Shown piece after piece: positions 45,395-54,459 of a DNA stretch of 55,088 bases. Origin of the DNA: an uncultured Clostridium sp. (GTDB lineage: Bacteria; Bacillota; Clostridia; TANB77; CAG-508); the NCBI GenBank assembly GCA_947363765.1, contig CANAQC010000006.1, positions 1 through 55,088 of the forward strand, in the 5' to 3' direction. The translations under genes were made by a program, and so were the position numbers. Below the pieces are notes generated by a model that saw nothing but the letters and a program-made list of their open reading frames with translations, made no database searches and was not told the origin of the DNA. The stretch's first letter is position 1, and the number at the start of each line of letters is the position of its first letter.

Positions 45395-45691
45395 TTATTC
45401 TCCTATTTGTTTTTCTTGTCTTGACATATTTTCTTTTTCTTGTTTAGTTTGTGCTACCTTTCTTGCAGTTTCATCAGCTTTGCCTTCATTTATATGTTGT
45501 TTACTTACAAAATCATTTCGTGGAATAGTATTGTCATTACTTACTGCTATTGATAGTTTTTCTAAATTCATAGTTTGTTGTGCAATAATTTCTTCCACTT
45601 CTTTTTTTATATATTTATCATCTAATGACTGTGCATTTTCATTTACTGTCATTTCTCTGCTAATAATTTTTAATACGCTAAATAATTGCAT
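45395..45691 (-). CDS. Hypothetical hydrophilic protein (98 aa)
   Basis: No recognised family. The product is charged and Gln/Lys/Glu-rich with no membrane segment, and begins MQLFSVLKIISREMTVNEN. AGGAGG precedes the ATG at 45691 and a terminator follows the stop, so it is a real, single-gene unit. Its helical, low-complexity C-terminus (TARKVAQTKQEKENMSRQEK) may be disordered. Confidence 0.6.
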   Translation of the reverse strand: MQLFSVLKIISREMTVNENAQSLDDKYIKKEVEEIIAQQTMNLEKLSIAVSNDNTIPRNDFVSKQHINEGKADETARKVAQTKQEKENMSRQEKQIGE

Positions 45692-45920
45692 TATTATTTT
45701 CCTCCTAATTTGCTTACAAATTATAACAATCTATTTCTATATTAACATAAAAGAGCAAAAAAATCAAGTATTTTTTCTCTTTTAAACTATATTTCTTGAG
45801 TTTCTTTTAACTTCTCATAAAAAAGCAAAAAAACTAATTTATTTAACTTTTCTACAAATATCTATAAATATCATTTTTTATCGTATACCTTATATGTTTT
45901 TAGATAAGGTTATAGCTATA

Positions 45921-45949
45921 TAAAAAACTCTGCATTTGGCAGAGTTTTT
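45921..45949 (-). terminator. Terminator after the winged-helix gene
   Basis: AAAACTCTGC pairs with GCAGAGTTTT around a five-base loop, with T runs on the minus strand. Confidence 0.85.
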
Positions 45950-45953
45950 ATGT

Positions 45954-46892
45954 TTAATCTAATAATTTCAGTTCTATTTCTTCTATTTTATATTTATTTG
46001 TTTGTTCATCTAATCTAAATTCAATTAGTGTCTTTGCTAATGTTTCATTGTTTTGTCTTAAATCTGTTGAGAAATATAATTTTATTTGAGGAATTTCAAT
46101 TTGATTTGTAACAATTATTTTAAAACATTCTGCCATGTGTTTCTCATCTTCACAAATCATAATTAATTGTGGCATCGCAGAAAATCCTGAATCTCCTGAA
46201 ACAAAATTTGCATAAAAATCTTGATATAATCTCATTCTATCTATTAATTTATTTTCCCATTCTTCTTCTCTACGAAATACTTCAAAAACAAAACTAATTG
46301 ATTTTCCATTTTTTGTTAGTTTAACACTACCACCTGTAGCTTTAAAAGTTTTTGATAAAGTTTTAGCAGTAATTGTAGGCTTTACAATATACTCATCAAA
46401 TGCTTTTACTTTTCTTAAATAAGCAAGTATTGTTTGATTTCCTGCTAGTCTTTTTTTAATCATAGCTACTGGTTTTGTATTATCTGTTGGTTGCCATTTA
46501 CATTCAATTTCTTTTGAATTTAATAAATATTTTCCCATTTTTTCTAAGCAATATATTCTATAAATTCCTTTTCCTTCTTCTGATGAAAAATAATATCTTG
46601 TTAAAATTTTTGATTTAACAAGTTGTTCTAATTTATTATTTAACTTATCTTGTGACTTATAGTCAATTCCTTTCCAGTCTAATATTTGACATAATTGTCT
46701 TGAAGTAATAAATTCAAATTCATTAACAATTTCTAATACCTTAAAATGCAAATCATTAATATGACCAATATTAATTTTGTGAACTATTTGATTCATTGAT
46801 ACATATCCATCTTTTCCATCAAATACTTTTATTTCACCTTTACGTAATGCAAATGGTGAATTTTTCGCTTCAATTTGGTTATCTTCAACCAT
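45954..46892 (-). CDS. Winged-helix protein of unknown function (replication-relaxation-like)
   Basis: A 312-residue protein. Residues about 40-115 look like a winged helix: LHFKVLEIVNEFEFITSRQLCQIL, then KLNNKLEQLVKSKILTRYYF (a recognition helix and wing). The C-terminal half (FVFEVFRREEEWENKLIDRMRLYQDF) resembles the nuclease-like part of replication-relaxation family proteins of mobile elements. The assignment is tentative. AGGAGG precedes the ATG. It lies 16 bases downstream of the S1 protein gene. Confidence 0.5.
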   Translation of the reverse strand: MVEDNQIEAKNSPFALRKGEIKVFDGKDGYVSMNQIVHKINIGHINDLHFKVLEIVNEFEFITSRQLCQILDWKGIDYKSQDKLNNKLEQLVKSKILTRYYFSSEEGKGIYRIYCLEKMGKYLLNSKEIECKWQPTDNTKPVAMIKKRLAGNQTILAYLRKVKAFDEYIVKPTITAKTLSKTFKATGGSVKLTKNGKSISFVFEVFRREEEWENKLIDRMRLYQDFYANFVSGDSGFSAMPQLIMICEDEKHMAECFKIIVTNQIEIPQIKLYFSTDLRQNNETLAKTLIEFRLDEQTNKYKIEEIELKLLD

Positions 46893-46908
46893 AATAAAAC
46901 TCCTCCTT

Positions 46909-47713
46909 TTAAATAAAAACTAATTTTACCTTTTTCTTTTCAGGAATAATTTTTCTAATGTTAACCTTCACTACTTGTCCATATTGCATATTTTCTTTAT
47001 AATCGGCTAATCCCACTAAATTAGGTTTTAATTCAACAAAAATACCATTGTTTTGTTTTTCTGTTTCTCTTACAATGCCTTCTACAGTATCTCCTTCTAT
47101 GAATTCTTTAATGTTTTCTTCCCATGTTCCTAAAAGTTCTTTATATGTTAAAAGTACTCTTTGTTTACTTTTATCTATATATTTTATCATAACTTTTATT
47201 TTTTGTCCAATTTTAAATCTTTCTTCTGGTGTTTTTATTCTTGCAATTGAAATATCTTCTATATGTAGTAGTCCTGTAATGCCTCCTCCTATCTCTATAA
47301 ATACACCATATGGTCTAATATTTTTTACAATTCCATATACTATCATTCCTTGTTGTAGTTCTTCTTTTACCCATGTTAATGCCTCTTGTCCTACCGCCTT
47401 TCTTGATAAAATTGCAATATCTTGTGTTTTTATATCTTTTACTTTAAATTGAACAATTTTATTTACCTTACCGTATACATATATTAGGTTTTGGAAATCC
47501 TGTTTCATCAATACTAACTGCTTCTACTTCTTCTCTTGGAATAATTCCTTTTATATTATTTCCAAGTTCTACATACAAATTATAATTTGAGTCACATCTT
47601 GTAACAAGACCATTCATAATTTTACCTGTTTGGTATGCATTTGTTAATTCATAGGGTGTTATTAATTTTGTATTTTCTTCCCATCCTTCTGGAATAAATC
47701 TTTGTTTTTCCAT
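46909..47713 (-). CDS. S1 RNA-binding domain protein, read through a +1 CGG site
   Basis: A 267-residue protein with three S1-type OB domains, resembling a short ribosomal protein S1. Domain 1: GKIMNGLVTRCDSNYNLYVELGNNIKGIIPREEV. The site ATA-(C)-GGT (plus-strand G 47473 skipped) gives PNICIGKVNKIVQFKV (Gly81). Domain 2: GMIVYGIVKNIRPYGVFIEIGGGITGLLHI, the best S1 match. Domain 3: GDTVEGIVRETEKQNNGIFVEL. The 0 frame meets TAA directly after the CGG. It probably binds mRNA or rRNA; whether it serves as ribosomal S1 is unknown. Confidence 0.88.
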
Positions 47714-47812
47714 ATTTTCACCTTTTTTCTTTGGTAATTATAATGTAATTATATATATATAATTATAAATTGTAAATATATTTTGTAATTTATTTTTTTG
47801 CAAATTCTAAGT

Positions 47813-47834
47813 GACCAATACTTCTGTATTGGTC
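47813..47834 (-). terminator. Hairpin directly after rluB
   Basis: GACCAATAC pairs with GTATTGGTC over 22 bases beginning at the stop codon. The T tract is weak, so it may be an mRNA-end stem rather than a strong terminator. Confidence 0.4.
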
Positions 47835-48555
47835 TTATTTTATTATTTTCTGTATCTCACTATCATTTAAATATCGCCAATCTCCTATTTTTAAGTCTTT
47901 TACCGATAAATCTCCAATTTTCGTTCTGTGTAGTGCAATTACAGAGTAACCTACTATTTGACACATCTTTCGTATTTGCCTATTTTTTCCTTCATGAATT
48001 GTTATCTCAATTCTTGATGTGTTTTTTTCTTTATCTATTTTTAATATTTTTACTTTTGCAGGTTTTGTAATATATCCTTCAATTTTAACTCCTTTTTCTA
48101 ATTGTTCTTTTGCAGTTTGGTTAAAAGCTCCTTTTATTGTTGCTATATAAGTTTTATTGATTTCATGTTTTGGATGTGTAACTTGATAAATAAAATCTCC
48201 ATCATTACTAAGTAATAATGCACCGTGATGTATACATATCTAATCTTCCTACTGGTACAATTCTTTTTTCTACACCTTTTAAAAGTTCTAATACAGTCTT
48301 TCTTTTAAATTGGTCTTTAGCAGTTGTTACATAATCAATAGGCTTATTTAATAAAATATATACTTTCTTTTCTTCTGGTTTTATTTGTTTTCCACCAAAA
48401 CTAACTATATCTATTTTAGGATTTATTTTTATTCCTAATTGTTTTATAATTTCTCCATTTACTGCTACTTTTCCTTGTAAAATATATTCTTCACATTTCC
48501 TTCTTGAAGAAATACCACAATCTGCCATATATTTTTGCAATCTTACCTCTTCCAT
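47835..48555 (-). CDS. rluB: Pseudouridine synthase RluB/RsuA family, read through a +1 CGG site
   Basis: A 239-residue enzyme when plus-strand G 48225 is skipped. An S4 domain starts it (VRLQKYMADCGISSRRKCEEYI). Then LLNKPIDYVTTAKD and VGRLDMYTS-G-ALLLSNDGDF. The site TCA-(C)-GGT restores Gly111, three residues after the catalytic GRLD aspartate. HEGKNRQIRKMCQIVG and KIGDWRYL complete the fold. It modifies 23S or 16S rRNA. Without the shift only the S4 domain and half the catalytic loop would be made. Confidence 0.93.
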
Positions 48556-48723
48556 TTTTTCCCTTCCTATATTATTGTTTTCCTATGTAACATTTTTCGT
48601 TTTTCTACATATAATACTTATATACAAGCTTTGTCTTTTACTTTCTTTATACTTTTTTAAAGTATAAAGTTTATATAGATTAATCTATGTGTCTTTTGAC
48701 TTATAGATTATACCCCTTACGTT

Positions 48724-49639
48724 TTAAATGGCAGGGGTATTTTTTAATTTATTTAATACATCTTCAAAATATTTTGGTAATGGTGCTTGTAATTTTAGTA
48801 TTTCTTTAGTCATTGGATGTCTAAAACTAAGCATATATGAATGAAGCATTTGACCTTTTACTCCAAAAGGATTTTTTCCATTAGAATATACCATATCTCC
48901 TACCACAGGATACCCTATATATGACATATGAACACGAATTTGGTGGGTACGACCTGTTTCAATTTGTAATTCTAATAATGTATATTCATTAAATCGTTCT
49001 ATTACTTTAAAATGTGTAATTGCATTTTTTCCATCTTTAGATACTGCCATTTTCTTTCTATCTTTTATGCTTCTTGCAATTGGCATATTAATAGTTGCTT
49101 GATTTTCTTTTACAATTCCTCTTACAAGTGCAAGATATATTTTTTTTACTTCGTGATTTTTAATTTGTTCACTTAAGTCTATATGAGCTACATCATTTTT
49201 AGCGACCATAATAAGTCCTGATGTATCTTTATCTAACCTATGCACAATCCCAGGTCTTAATTCTCCTCCAATACCAGATAAAGAAGTTTTACAAATATTC
49301 ATTATAGCATTTACTAATGTTCCATCTGGATTTCCATTTGCTGGATGTACAACCAAACCTTTTGGTTTATTAACAACAATAATATCTTTATCTTCATAAA
49401 TAATATCTAATGGAATATCTTGAGGTTTAAGGTTTATTTGTTTTACTTCTATATCTTGTATTTTAATTATATCTCCTTTATTTACTTTTAAGGATGGTTT
49501 ACCGTATTTTTCCATTTACAAAAATTTTTTCTTCTTCTATTAGTTTTTGTAATCGAGTCCTTGATAAATCTTCACATTTCTTTGTTATCCATTTATCTAA
49601 TCTCATTTTCTCATTTTCTTCTACTATTATTGTTTTCAA
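48724..49639 (-). CDS. rluD: Pseudouridine synthase RluD family, read through a +1 CGG site
   Basis: A 304-residue enzyme when plus-strand G 49504 is skipped. TTG at 49639, ten or so bases after AAAGGAG, starts KTIIVEENEKMRLDKWITKK, an S4 domain. The site ATA-(C)-GGT gives FVNGKIGKPSLKVNKGD (Gly46); the 0 frame hits TAA at once. The catalytic domain has PGIVHRLDKDTSGLIMVAK and LQIETGRTHQIRVHM. It forms pseudouridines in helix 69 of 23S rRNA or a related site. It starts 3 bases after the wecG stop. Confidence 0.93.
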
Positions 49640-49642
49640 ATT

Positions 49643-50423
49643 TTATTTATTTCTCCTTTTTTCAAATCTTCCTTTTGTTTTATCTTTTGTAAATAATAAT
49701 GTTAATATATATTGGGGAAGAGCTATTTGCCTTATAATTCTACTTGGTTGCCTTAAAAGTCTCCATAACCACTCCATTCCTATTTTTTGAATCCATACTG
49801 GTGCTCGTTTTATTTTTCCTGCTTCATAGTCAAATGTACCTCCTTGTCCGTGTTGCTATATCTACTTGTAATTCTTTTTTATGTTTTGCAATCCATTTTT
49901 CTTGATATGGAGCTCCAAGTGCTACAAATAGTACATTTGGTTTCAGTTTATTTATTTCAGAAATTACTTCTTTTTCTTCCTCTTCATTAAAATACCCATG
50001 ATGTGTTCCTACAATGTTTACTTTAGGAAATAATTTTTCTAAATTTTTTTTTGCTTGGTCTGCAATTCCTTGCTTTCCGCCTAATAAGTATATAGAGTAT
50101 CCTTTTTCATTTGATAGAGAAATAATTTGTCTAAAATAAGTTTGTCCTGGAATTCTTTCTTTAAATTGTTTTTTTTGCATTTTTGCACCAATTATAACCC
50201 CTATACTATCTGGAGTAGAAAGGCTTGATTTTTTTAAAATATCAAAAAATTCTTTATCTTTTTGTGCCATCATAATAAATTCTACATTTGGTGCAAAAAC
50301 CATTTTACAAGATTTTTTACTATTTTTAATTAATTCTTCAGTTATATTGCTTGCTTGTTTTTTTGTAATATTATCTATTGGAACACCTAATATTGTAATT
50401 TGTTCTTTCATTAATTTTCTCAC
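49643..50423 (-). CDS. WecG/TagA/CpsF family glycosyltransferase, read through a +1 CGG site
   Basis: A 255-259 residue glycosyltransferase when plus-strand G 49850 is skipped (start GTG 50423, overlapping the lspA stop, or ATG 50411). It transfers an N-acetylhexosamine(-uronic) residue to a lipid-linked sugar, as in teichoic acid linkage units. ILGVPIDNITKKQA, APNVEFIMMAQKD, DSIGVIIGAK, LLGGKQGIADQA and VLFVALGAPYQEKWI are family blocks. The site ACA-(C)-GGA gives VDIATGQGGTFDYEAG (Gly188/192), and GMEWLWRLLRQPSR follows. TagA-type ends like this fold onto the substrate. Confidence 0.9.
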
Positions 50424-50911
50424 AACCTTCTTCTATTTTTTATCTCCTCATATGTATAATAAGCAAATGTAAATGCAAGTATTATCCAACCTATTACAAG
50501 ATAAATATCTGCTAAATTAAATACTGGCAAATTTTTTTCTGGAAAAAAAGATAAAAAATCTATTACAAATCCTCTTAGTATTCTATCTATTAAGTTTCCA
50601 ATTCCTCCAGCAATAACAGCAAATAATGAATATATTGTAACAAGATTCATTCTTTCTTTTTGTAGATAAATAAATCGACCTATAAGTCCCAATACTATAA
50701 TATTTGGTACAATAATAGTAAATATATTACTATTTTGCCCTATTCCAAATGCAATTCCATTATTAAATGTAAGCTTTAAGTTAAAAACATTTGGAATAAC
50801 TTCTATATTAATATTTGTTTTACATACATACCATTTTGTAATTTGATCAAGTAATAATAATATTACACTTATTATTATTGCTATTTTTAACCCTTTATTT
50901 TCCTTTTTCAT
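50420..50911 (-). CDS. lspA: Lipoprotein signal peptidase
   Basis: A 163-residue membrane aspartic protease that removes lipoprotein signal peptides. Four helices. Blocks: LLLDQITKWYV, LTFNNGIAFGIG, GGIGNLIDRILRGFVIDFLSF and PVFNLADIYLVIG, with the catalytic Asp in NLIDR-VIDF and FNLAD. It is coupled to the wecG-like gene by an overlapping GTGA. Confidence 0.96.
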   Translation of the reverse strand: MKKENKGLKIAIIISVILLLLDQITKWYVCKTNINIEVIPNVFNLKLTFNNGIAFGIGQNSNIFTIIVPNIIVLGLIGRFIYLQKERMNLVTIYSLFAVIAGGIGNLIDRILRGFVIDFLSFFPEKNLPVFNLADIYLVIGWIILAFTFAYYTYEEIKNRRRL

Positions 50912-50944
50912 CTTTCCTCCATACTTCCTATATGTGAAGCATTG

Positions 50945-52582
50945 TTATTTTCTACTATAAATAACAAAATTATCATCTTTATATAATTGTTCATAATTAC
51001 TATCTCTACTAATAAATAGATTAATTCTTGTATTATTTGGTATTAATAGATGTGTAATATTATATTTATCAAAAATTTCATCATAATAAATATTTCCTCC
51101 AGATACTTTTATATAATCAGAAAATATGTCTTTATCTTTATTTTTATTAAATTCTGGTGTATATAAATCTGCCCTAGAGTCAATAAATACAGGAATATCT
51201 TGGTATAAAATATAACTACCATAATTATATTCATTATATAATCTCATATTTTCTATATCTACATTTTCTTTTAACCATATAATAGCATCTACTGGATAGT
51301 TTTTTGAATCTATATAAGTATTTTTTACTTTTGGCTTATATATTATAATACTAATTAAAGTAATTAGTAGAATTGTTATAATTGCACCAAATGTACTTGT
51401 AATGTTATTTATAAATTTTTGTGTTCCATCTGAATCATATTTTTCAAATAAATCACAAACTAATTTATTAACTGAATATACTCCAATTAATGCAAGTAAT
51501 GATAATTGTCTTTTGGACATAAGCATTAAAATAATTAATCCACCTAACATAAAAAAATCTTTTAATCTTATTTTTGTATCTGTAAAAATTAAAATCGATA
51601 ATATAATTGCAAGTATTGTTAATGCAATTTTTGATTGAATTAAGACTGTTGGTAAATGCTCATTTATACTTTTAGTAGTATTTCCTTGCATTGTTTTGAA
51701 AAGATATGTGTATGGTGTATCTCCTAGTGGTGTTAAAAGTCCTGTTAATACACAAATAGTCATAATTAATATTAACCATTTAACAGAAGATTTCTTTTCT
51801 ATTTTTAATTTATATGGATTTTTTCTTGTTTGTTCTTGTTTAATTAATTTATTTTGAAATTCTATTGTTTTTTGTTTGTATATTTTTTTTAAGTTTTCAC
51901 ATTGTTCTTCTTTTCCTTCTTTATTTGATAACTTTTTAATTTTATATATACGATATTTATCTAATGTTTTATATATTAGATGTGAATCTATAATTAAAGC
52001 TATTATATATTCAGCAATATATGGTAAGAAAATAATAAAATAGAATGGCCATACTGCTAAATGAACATTAGCAATAATTGTTGGAATAATTATAAGTCCA
52101 ATTGCATAACCAATCTTTTTTGTTTGGATAAATTTTTCAATAAAAAATATAGCTAAACTAAACAAAATAAATGTTACAAGCTGTGCTCTTGCTGCAATAA
52201 AACTAGACATAACATATATTACACCTAATGTTAATATAAAAGAAGTCAATTCATTTTTCACAATTTTTTTATTTGTTATATAAACAGTAATTCCTAAAAC
52301 ACATGCTAATATAGCAGTAGAAATATAAATTGCATTCATTCCTCCTACTTGGTATATTAAATACATTCCTACATCATATAACCAATGAGGATATGTATAT
52401 GGTATATCATGTATAGAAAATGGGTCTTGCATATCAATCTGTCCACTATTTAAAATATGTTCTCCTATTTTAATTGTATAAAACGTATCATTTTGCAATG
52501 TAATTGGAGTAATTGCAAAACAGAAAATAACAATACACACTATTGCTATTAAATTAAATTTTGTTTTTGTTTGCTTGTCCAA
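50945..52582 (-). CDS. Polytopic membrane protein, glycosyltransferase-like (545 aa)
   Basis: About twelve membrane segments, a charged cytoplasmic loop near residues 215-265, and a soluble C-terminal part after about 430 (IWLKENVDIENMRLYNEYNYGSYILYQDIPVFIDSRADLY; key piece FIDSRADLYTPEF). This layout resembles GT-C or O-antigen-type membrane enzymes and a family common in Clostridia. The HWLYDVGMYL block after the first helix could be a catalytic loop. The start appears to be TTG (52582) after AAAGGAGAG. The function is not proven. Confidence 0.6.
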   Translation of the reverse strand: MDKQTKTKFNLIAIVCIVIFCFAITPITLQNDTFYTIKIGEHILNSGQIDMQDPFSIHDIPYTYPHWLYDVGMYLIYQVGGMNAIYISTAILACVLGITVYITNKKIVKNELTSFILTLGVIYVMSSFIAARAQLVTFILFSLAIFFIEKFIQTKKIGYAIGLIIIPTIIANVHLAVWPFYFIIFLPYIAEYIIALIIDSHLIYKTLDKYRIYKIKKLSNKEGKEEQCENLKKIYKQKTIEFQNKLIKQEQTRKNPYKLKIEKKSSVKWLILIMTICVLTGLLTPLGDTPYTYLFKTMQGNTTKSINEHLPTVLIQSKIALTILAIILSILIFTDTKIRLKDFFMLGGLIILMLMSKRQLSLLALIGVYSVNKLVCDLFEKYDSDGTQKFINNITSTFGAIITILLITLISIIIYKPKVKNTYIDSKNYPVDAIIWLKENVDIENMRLYNEYNYGSYILYQDIPVFIDSRADLYTPEFNKNKDKDIFSDYIKVSGGNIYYDEIFDKYNITHLLIPNNTRINLFISRDSNYEQLYKDDNFVIYSRK

Positions 52583-52638
52583 AATTTTATCTCTCCTTTA
52601 TTTTTTTCTTTTAATAGCCATATTATATCAAAGAAATT

Positions 52639-52661
52639 TAAAAAAGCATAGTGCTTTTTTA
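52639..52661. terminator. Short terminator downstream of ymxH
   Basis: AAAAAGCA pairs with TGCTTTTT around TAG, with A/T runs on both sides. Confidence 0.65.
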
Positions 52662-52689
52662 TTAAATAGAATAATATATATTCTATAAA

Positions 52690-52928
52690 TTATTGTATGT
52701 CCACTAATATAATATCCTCACCTATACAATGGATATCTTTCCATGGAATTACAATATCATTATTCCCAGAAAACATATTTAATAATCTATTACCTCCGTG
52801 GAACAATTATAGAGGTAATCATACCTGTTTCTAAATCTGCTGTTACATCTTGTACAAATCCGAAGCCTTCTCCCATCGCTAATATTTACTACTTCTTTAT
52901 GTTTAAAATCTAACCCCTTTTGACCCAT
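52690..52928 (-). CDS. ymxH: YlmC/YmxH family sporulation protein, two +1 CGG sites
   Basis: A 78-residue PRC-barrel protein when plus-strand G 52862 and G 52798 are skipped. The start ATG 52928 follows AAGGAGTGA. HKEVVNISDGRRL-G-FVQDVTADLETG uses the first site (CTT-(C)-GGA, Gly23). MITSIIVP-G-GNRLLN uses the second (CCA-(C)-GGA, Gly44). The end NDIVIPWKDIHCIGEDIILVD is the strongly conserved family motif. Neither half alone encodes a barrel. Two shifts must succeed within 22 codons. YlmC/YmxH genes are sporulation-associated; biochemical role unknown. The 5' part lies in a 173-bp duplication. Confidence 0.92.
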
Positions 52929-52978
52929 ATTAATCACTCCTTAATTATACATATTCAAAGTTAGATTAATGTATGATA
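52806..52978 (-). repeat. Direct repeat copy A (ymxH 5' region and promoter)
   Basis: 173 bases matching 54566-54738 at a constant offset of 1760, with four differences, all transitions. It covers codons 1-41 of ymxH, its ribosome site and about 50 bases upstream. Confidence 0.95.
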
Positions 52979-52986
52979 AACTTATC

Positions 52987-53027
52987 GCTTGCCTTATTTA
53001 TTTTTTTAGGCAAATAAATAAGCAAGC
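52987..53027 (-). terminator. Hairpin at the edge of the repeat
   Basis: GCTTGC-CTTATTTATTT (52987-53003, one bulged base) pairs with AAATAAATAAGCAAGC (53012-53027). It sits 9 bases beyond repeat copy A and downstream of the 47-codon gene, so it may end the RhuM transcript. Confidence 0.55.
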
Positions 53028-53129
53028 CATTTATTCTTTTAATAAATACTTGCTTTTATTTCTTTTTTTAGAACAGTATTTTGAATACAATTATACTAAG
53101 TATCTTTTTGACATTTCAATAGAATGTTG

Positions 53130-53273
53130 TCATTGTATATGTCTTAAATATTCTAATTCATAATCTTCTGTTTTAATATGTTCAATTTGTATTTCATCAT
53201 GTTCAATCTTACCTATATAAATCAAATTAGGTTTTCCAAATCCTTGTCTTTCTTCTTTTATTTGTTCTTCCAT
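53130..53273 (-). CDS. Small hypothetical protein (47 aa) downstream of rhuM
   Basis: MEEQIKEERQGFGKPNLIYI begins a 47-residue acidic, hydrophilic peptide. Its ATG is 15 bases after the rhuM stop, with a weak GATGAG site, so it may be co-translated. No family is recognised. Confidence 0.45.
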   Translation of the reverse strand: MEEQIKEERQGFGKPNLIYIGKIEHDEIQIEHIKTEDYELEYLRHIQ

Positions 53274-53288
53274 TTTATCTCATCTTTT

Positions 53289-54284
53289 TTAAGTTAATTC
53301 ATTATTAGAATTTAACATTTTTATAATTTTATCAAAATCGCTTTCTAATTGTTTCATTTCTCTTTCCCTATATATTTCGAATTCCCTTTCCGCTTTTTCA
53401 ATTGCTTCTTTATGTGATATTGTCCCATTACCCTCTAGCAATCTCCTTTTATTTTGTATAATTTGATTATCTAATTCCTCTATCCAATCATTCATTGTCA
53501 TTGCTCTTTGTTCTAGTGCTTGGAATTCTGCATAATCTAAAAATTGAGAAACTAATAAATTTAGCCTTTGCAATTCAATTTCTGAAAGATAATTTTTAGC
53601 AATTTTTACATCATCAATGGTTATATAATCTCCTTTAAAATTAGTCATTCCTACAAATGGCTTTTTATTATCTACTCTCTCATATATAACTTCAGCTGCT
53701 GTATGCTCATGCACTGCATAATGTAACTTGTTTTGTACATTTGCAAAAAATTTTTTTGTTAAATTTGCTCTTGGATCATAATCTATTGATGTTGCATATA
53801 TGTCTGTAACTTGTTGATAAAAATTTCTTTCAGATGAACGAATATCTCTAATTCTTTGTAGTAATTCTCTAAAATATCTATTTCCTCCTTGTTTTAATCT
53901 TTCGTCATCCATTGTAAAACCTTTTTGCATATATTCATGTAATCTCTCTGTCGCCCATATTCTAAACCTTGTTGCAACTTGTGATTGCACTCTGTATCCT
54001 AATGCTATTATCATATCTAAATTGTAATGGTCAATGTTTCTTTTTACTTGTCTATTTCCTTCATTTTGAACTTGCAAGAATTTCTTGCAAGTTGAATCTA
54101 CATTTAATTCTTTATCATTATATATATTATTAATATGTTGTTCTATATTTTGTCTAGTAGTTTTATAAATTTCTGCTATTTGATATTTATTTAGCCATAT
54201 ATCTTCATCTACAAATTTAACACCCACTTTTGTAATTCCGTCTTCATCTTGGTATATTATAATATTGTTATCATTTTTTGACAT
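53289..54284 (-). CDS. rhuM: RhuM family protein
   Basis: A 331-residue protein of the Virulence_RhuM family: WLNKYQIAEIYKTTRQNIEQHI (KilA/Bro-type DNA-binding start), then NIDHYNLDMIIALGYRVQSQVATRFRIWATERLHEYMQKGF (key GYRVQS, FRIWAT). Then ERNFYQQVTDIYATSIDYDP and KEAIEKAEREFEIYRE. RhuM genes are typical accessory cargo of pathogenicity and defence islands; the biochemical role is unclear. It is enclosed by a 173-bp direct repeat, which supports transfer. Confidence 0.92.
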   Translation of the reverse strand: MSKNDNNIIIYQDEDGITKVGVKFVDEDIWLNKYQIAEIYKTTRQNIEQHINNIYNDKELNVDSTCKKFLQVQNEGNRQVKRNIDHYNLDMIIALGYRVQSQVATRFRIWATERLHEYMQKGFTMDDERLKQGGNRYFRELLQRIRDIRSSERNFYQQVTDIYATSIDYDPRANLTKKFFANVQNKLHYAVHEHTAAEVIYERVDNKKPFVGMTNFKGDYITIDDVKIAKNYLSEIELQRLNLLVSQFLDYAEFQALEQRAMTMNDWIEELDNQIIQNKRRLLEGNGTISHKEAIEKAEREFEIYREREMKQLESDFDKIIKMLNSNNELT

Positions 54285-54459
54285 ATATTTCCTCCATTAT
54301 CAATAGTAATTTTTTTCCAAGTATATCATAACAACTATTATTTTTCAAGATTTTTGCAAAAATTTGTTCTTGTTTTCTGTTTAAGAAAAGCATACTTTCA
54401 TATACTCTTCTTTACCTATAATTCCACTTTACAAATCACATCATAGTAATATTGTTCTC

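Noticed and set aside
1796-50087. Other CGG trinucleotides on coding strands (for example near 1801, 4076, 4683, 13313, 14667, 19613, 29504, 41583, 50086)
   Set aside because: They span codon borders (such as GGC-GGA, AAC-GGA, ACG-G, TAC-GGA, GCG-G). Conserved protein sequence continues unshifted on both sides, so they are not decoding sites.
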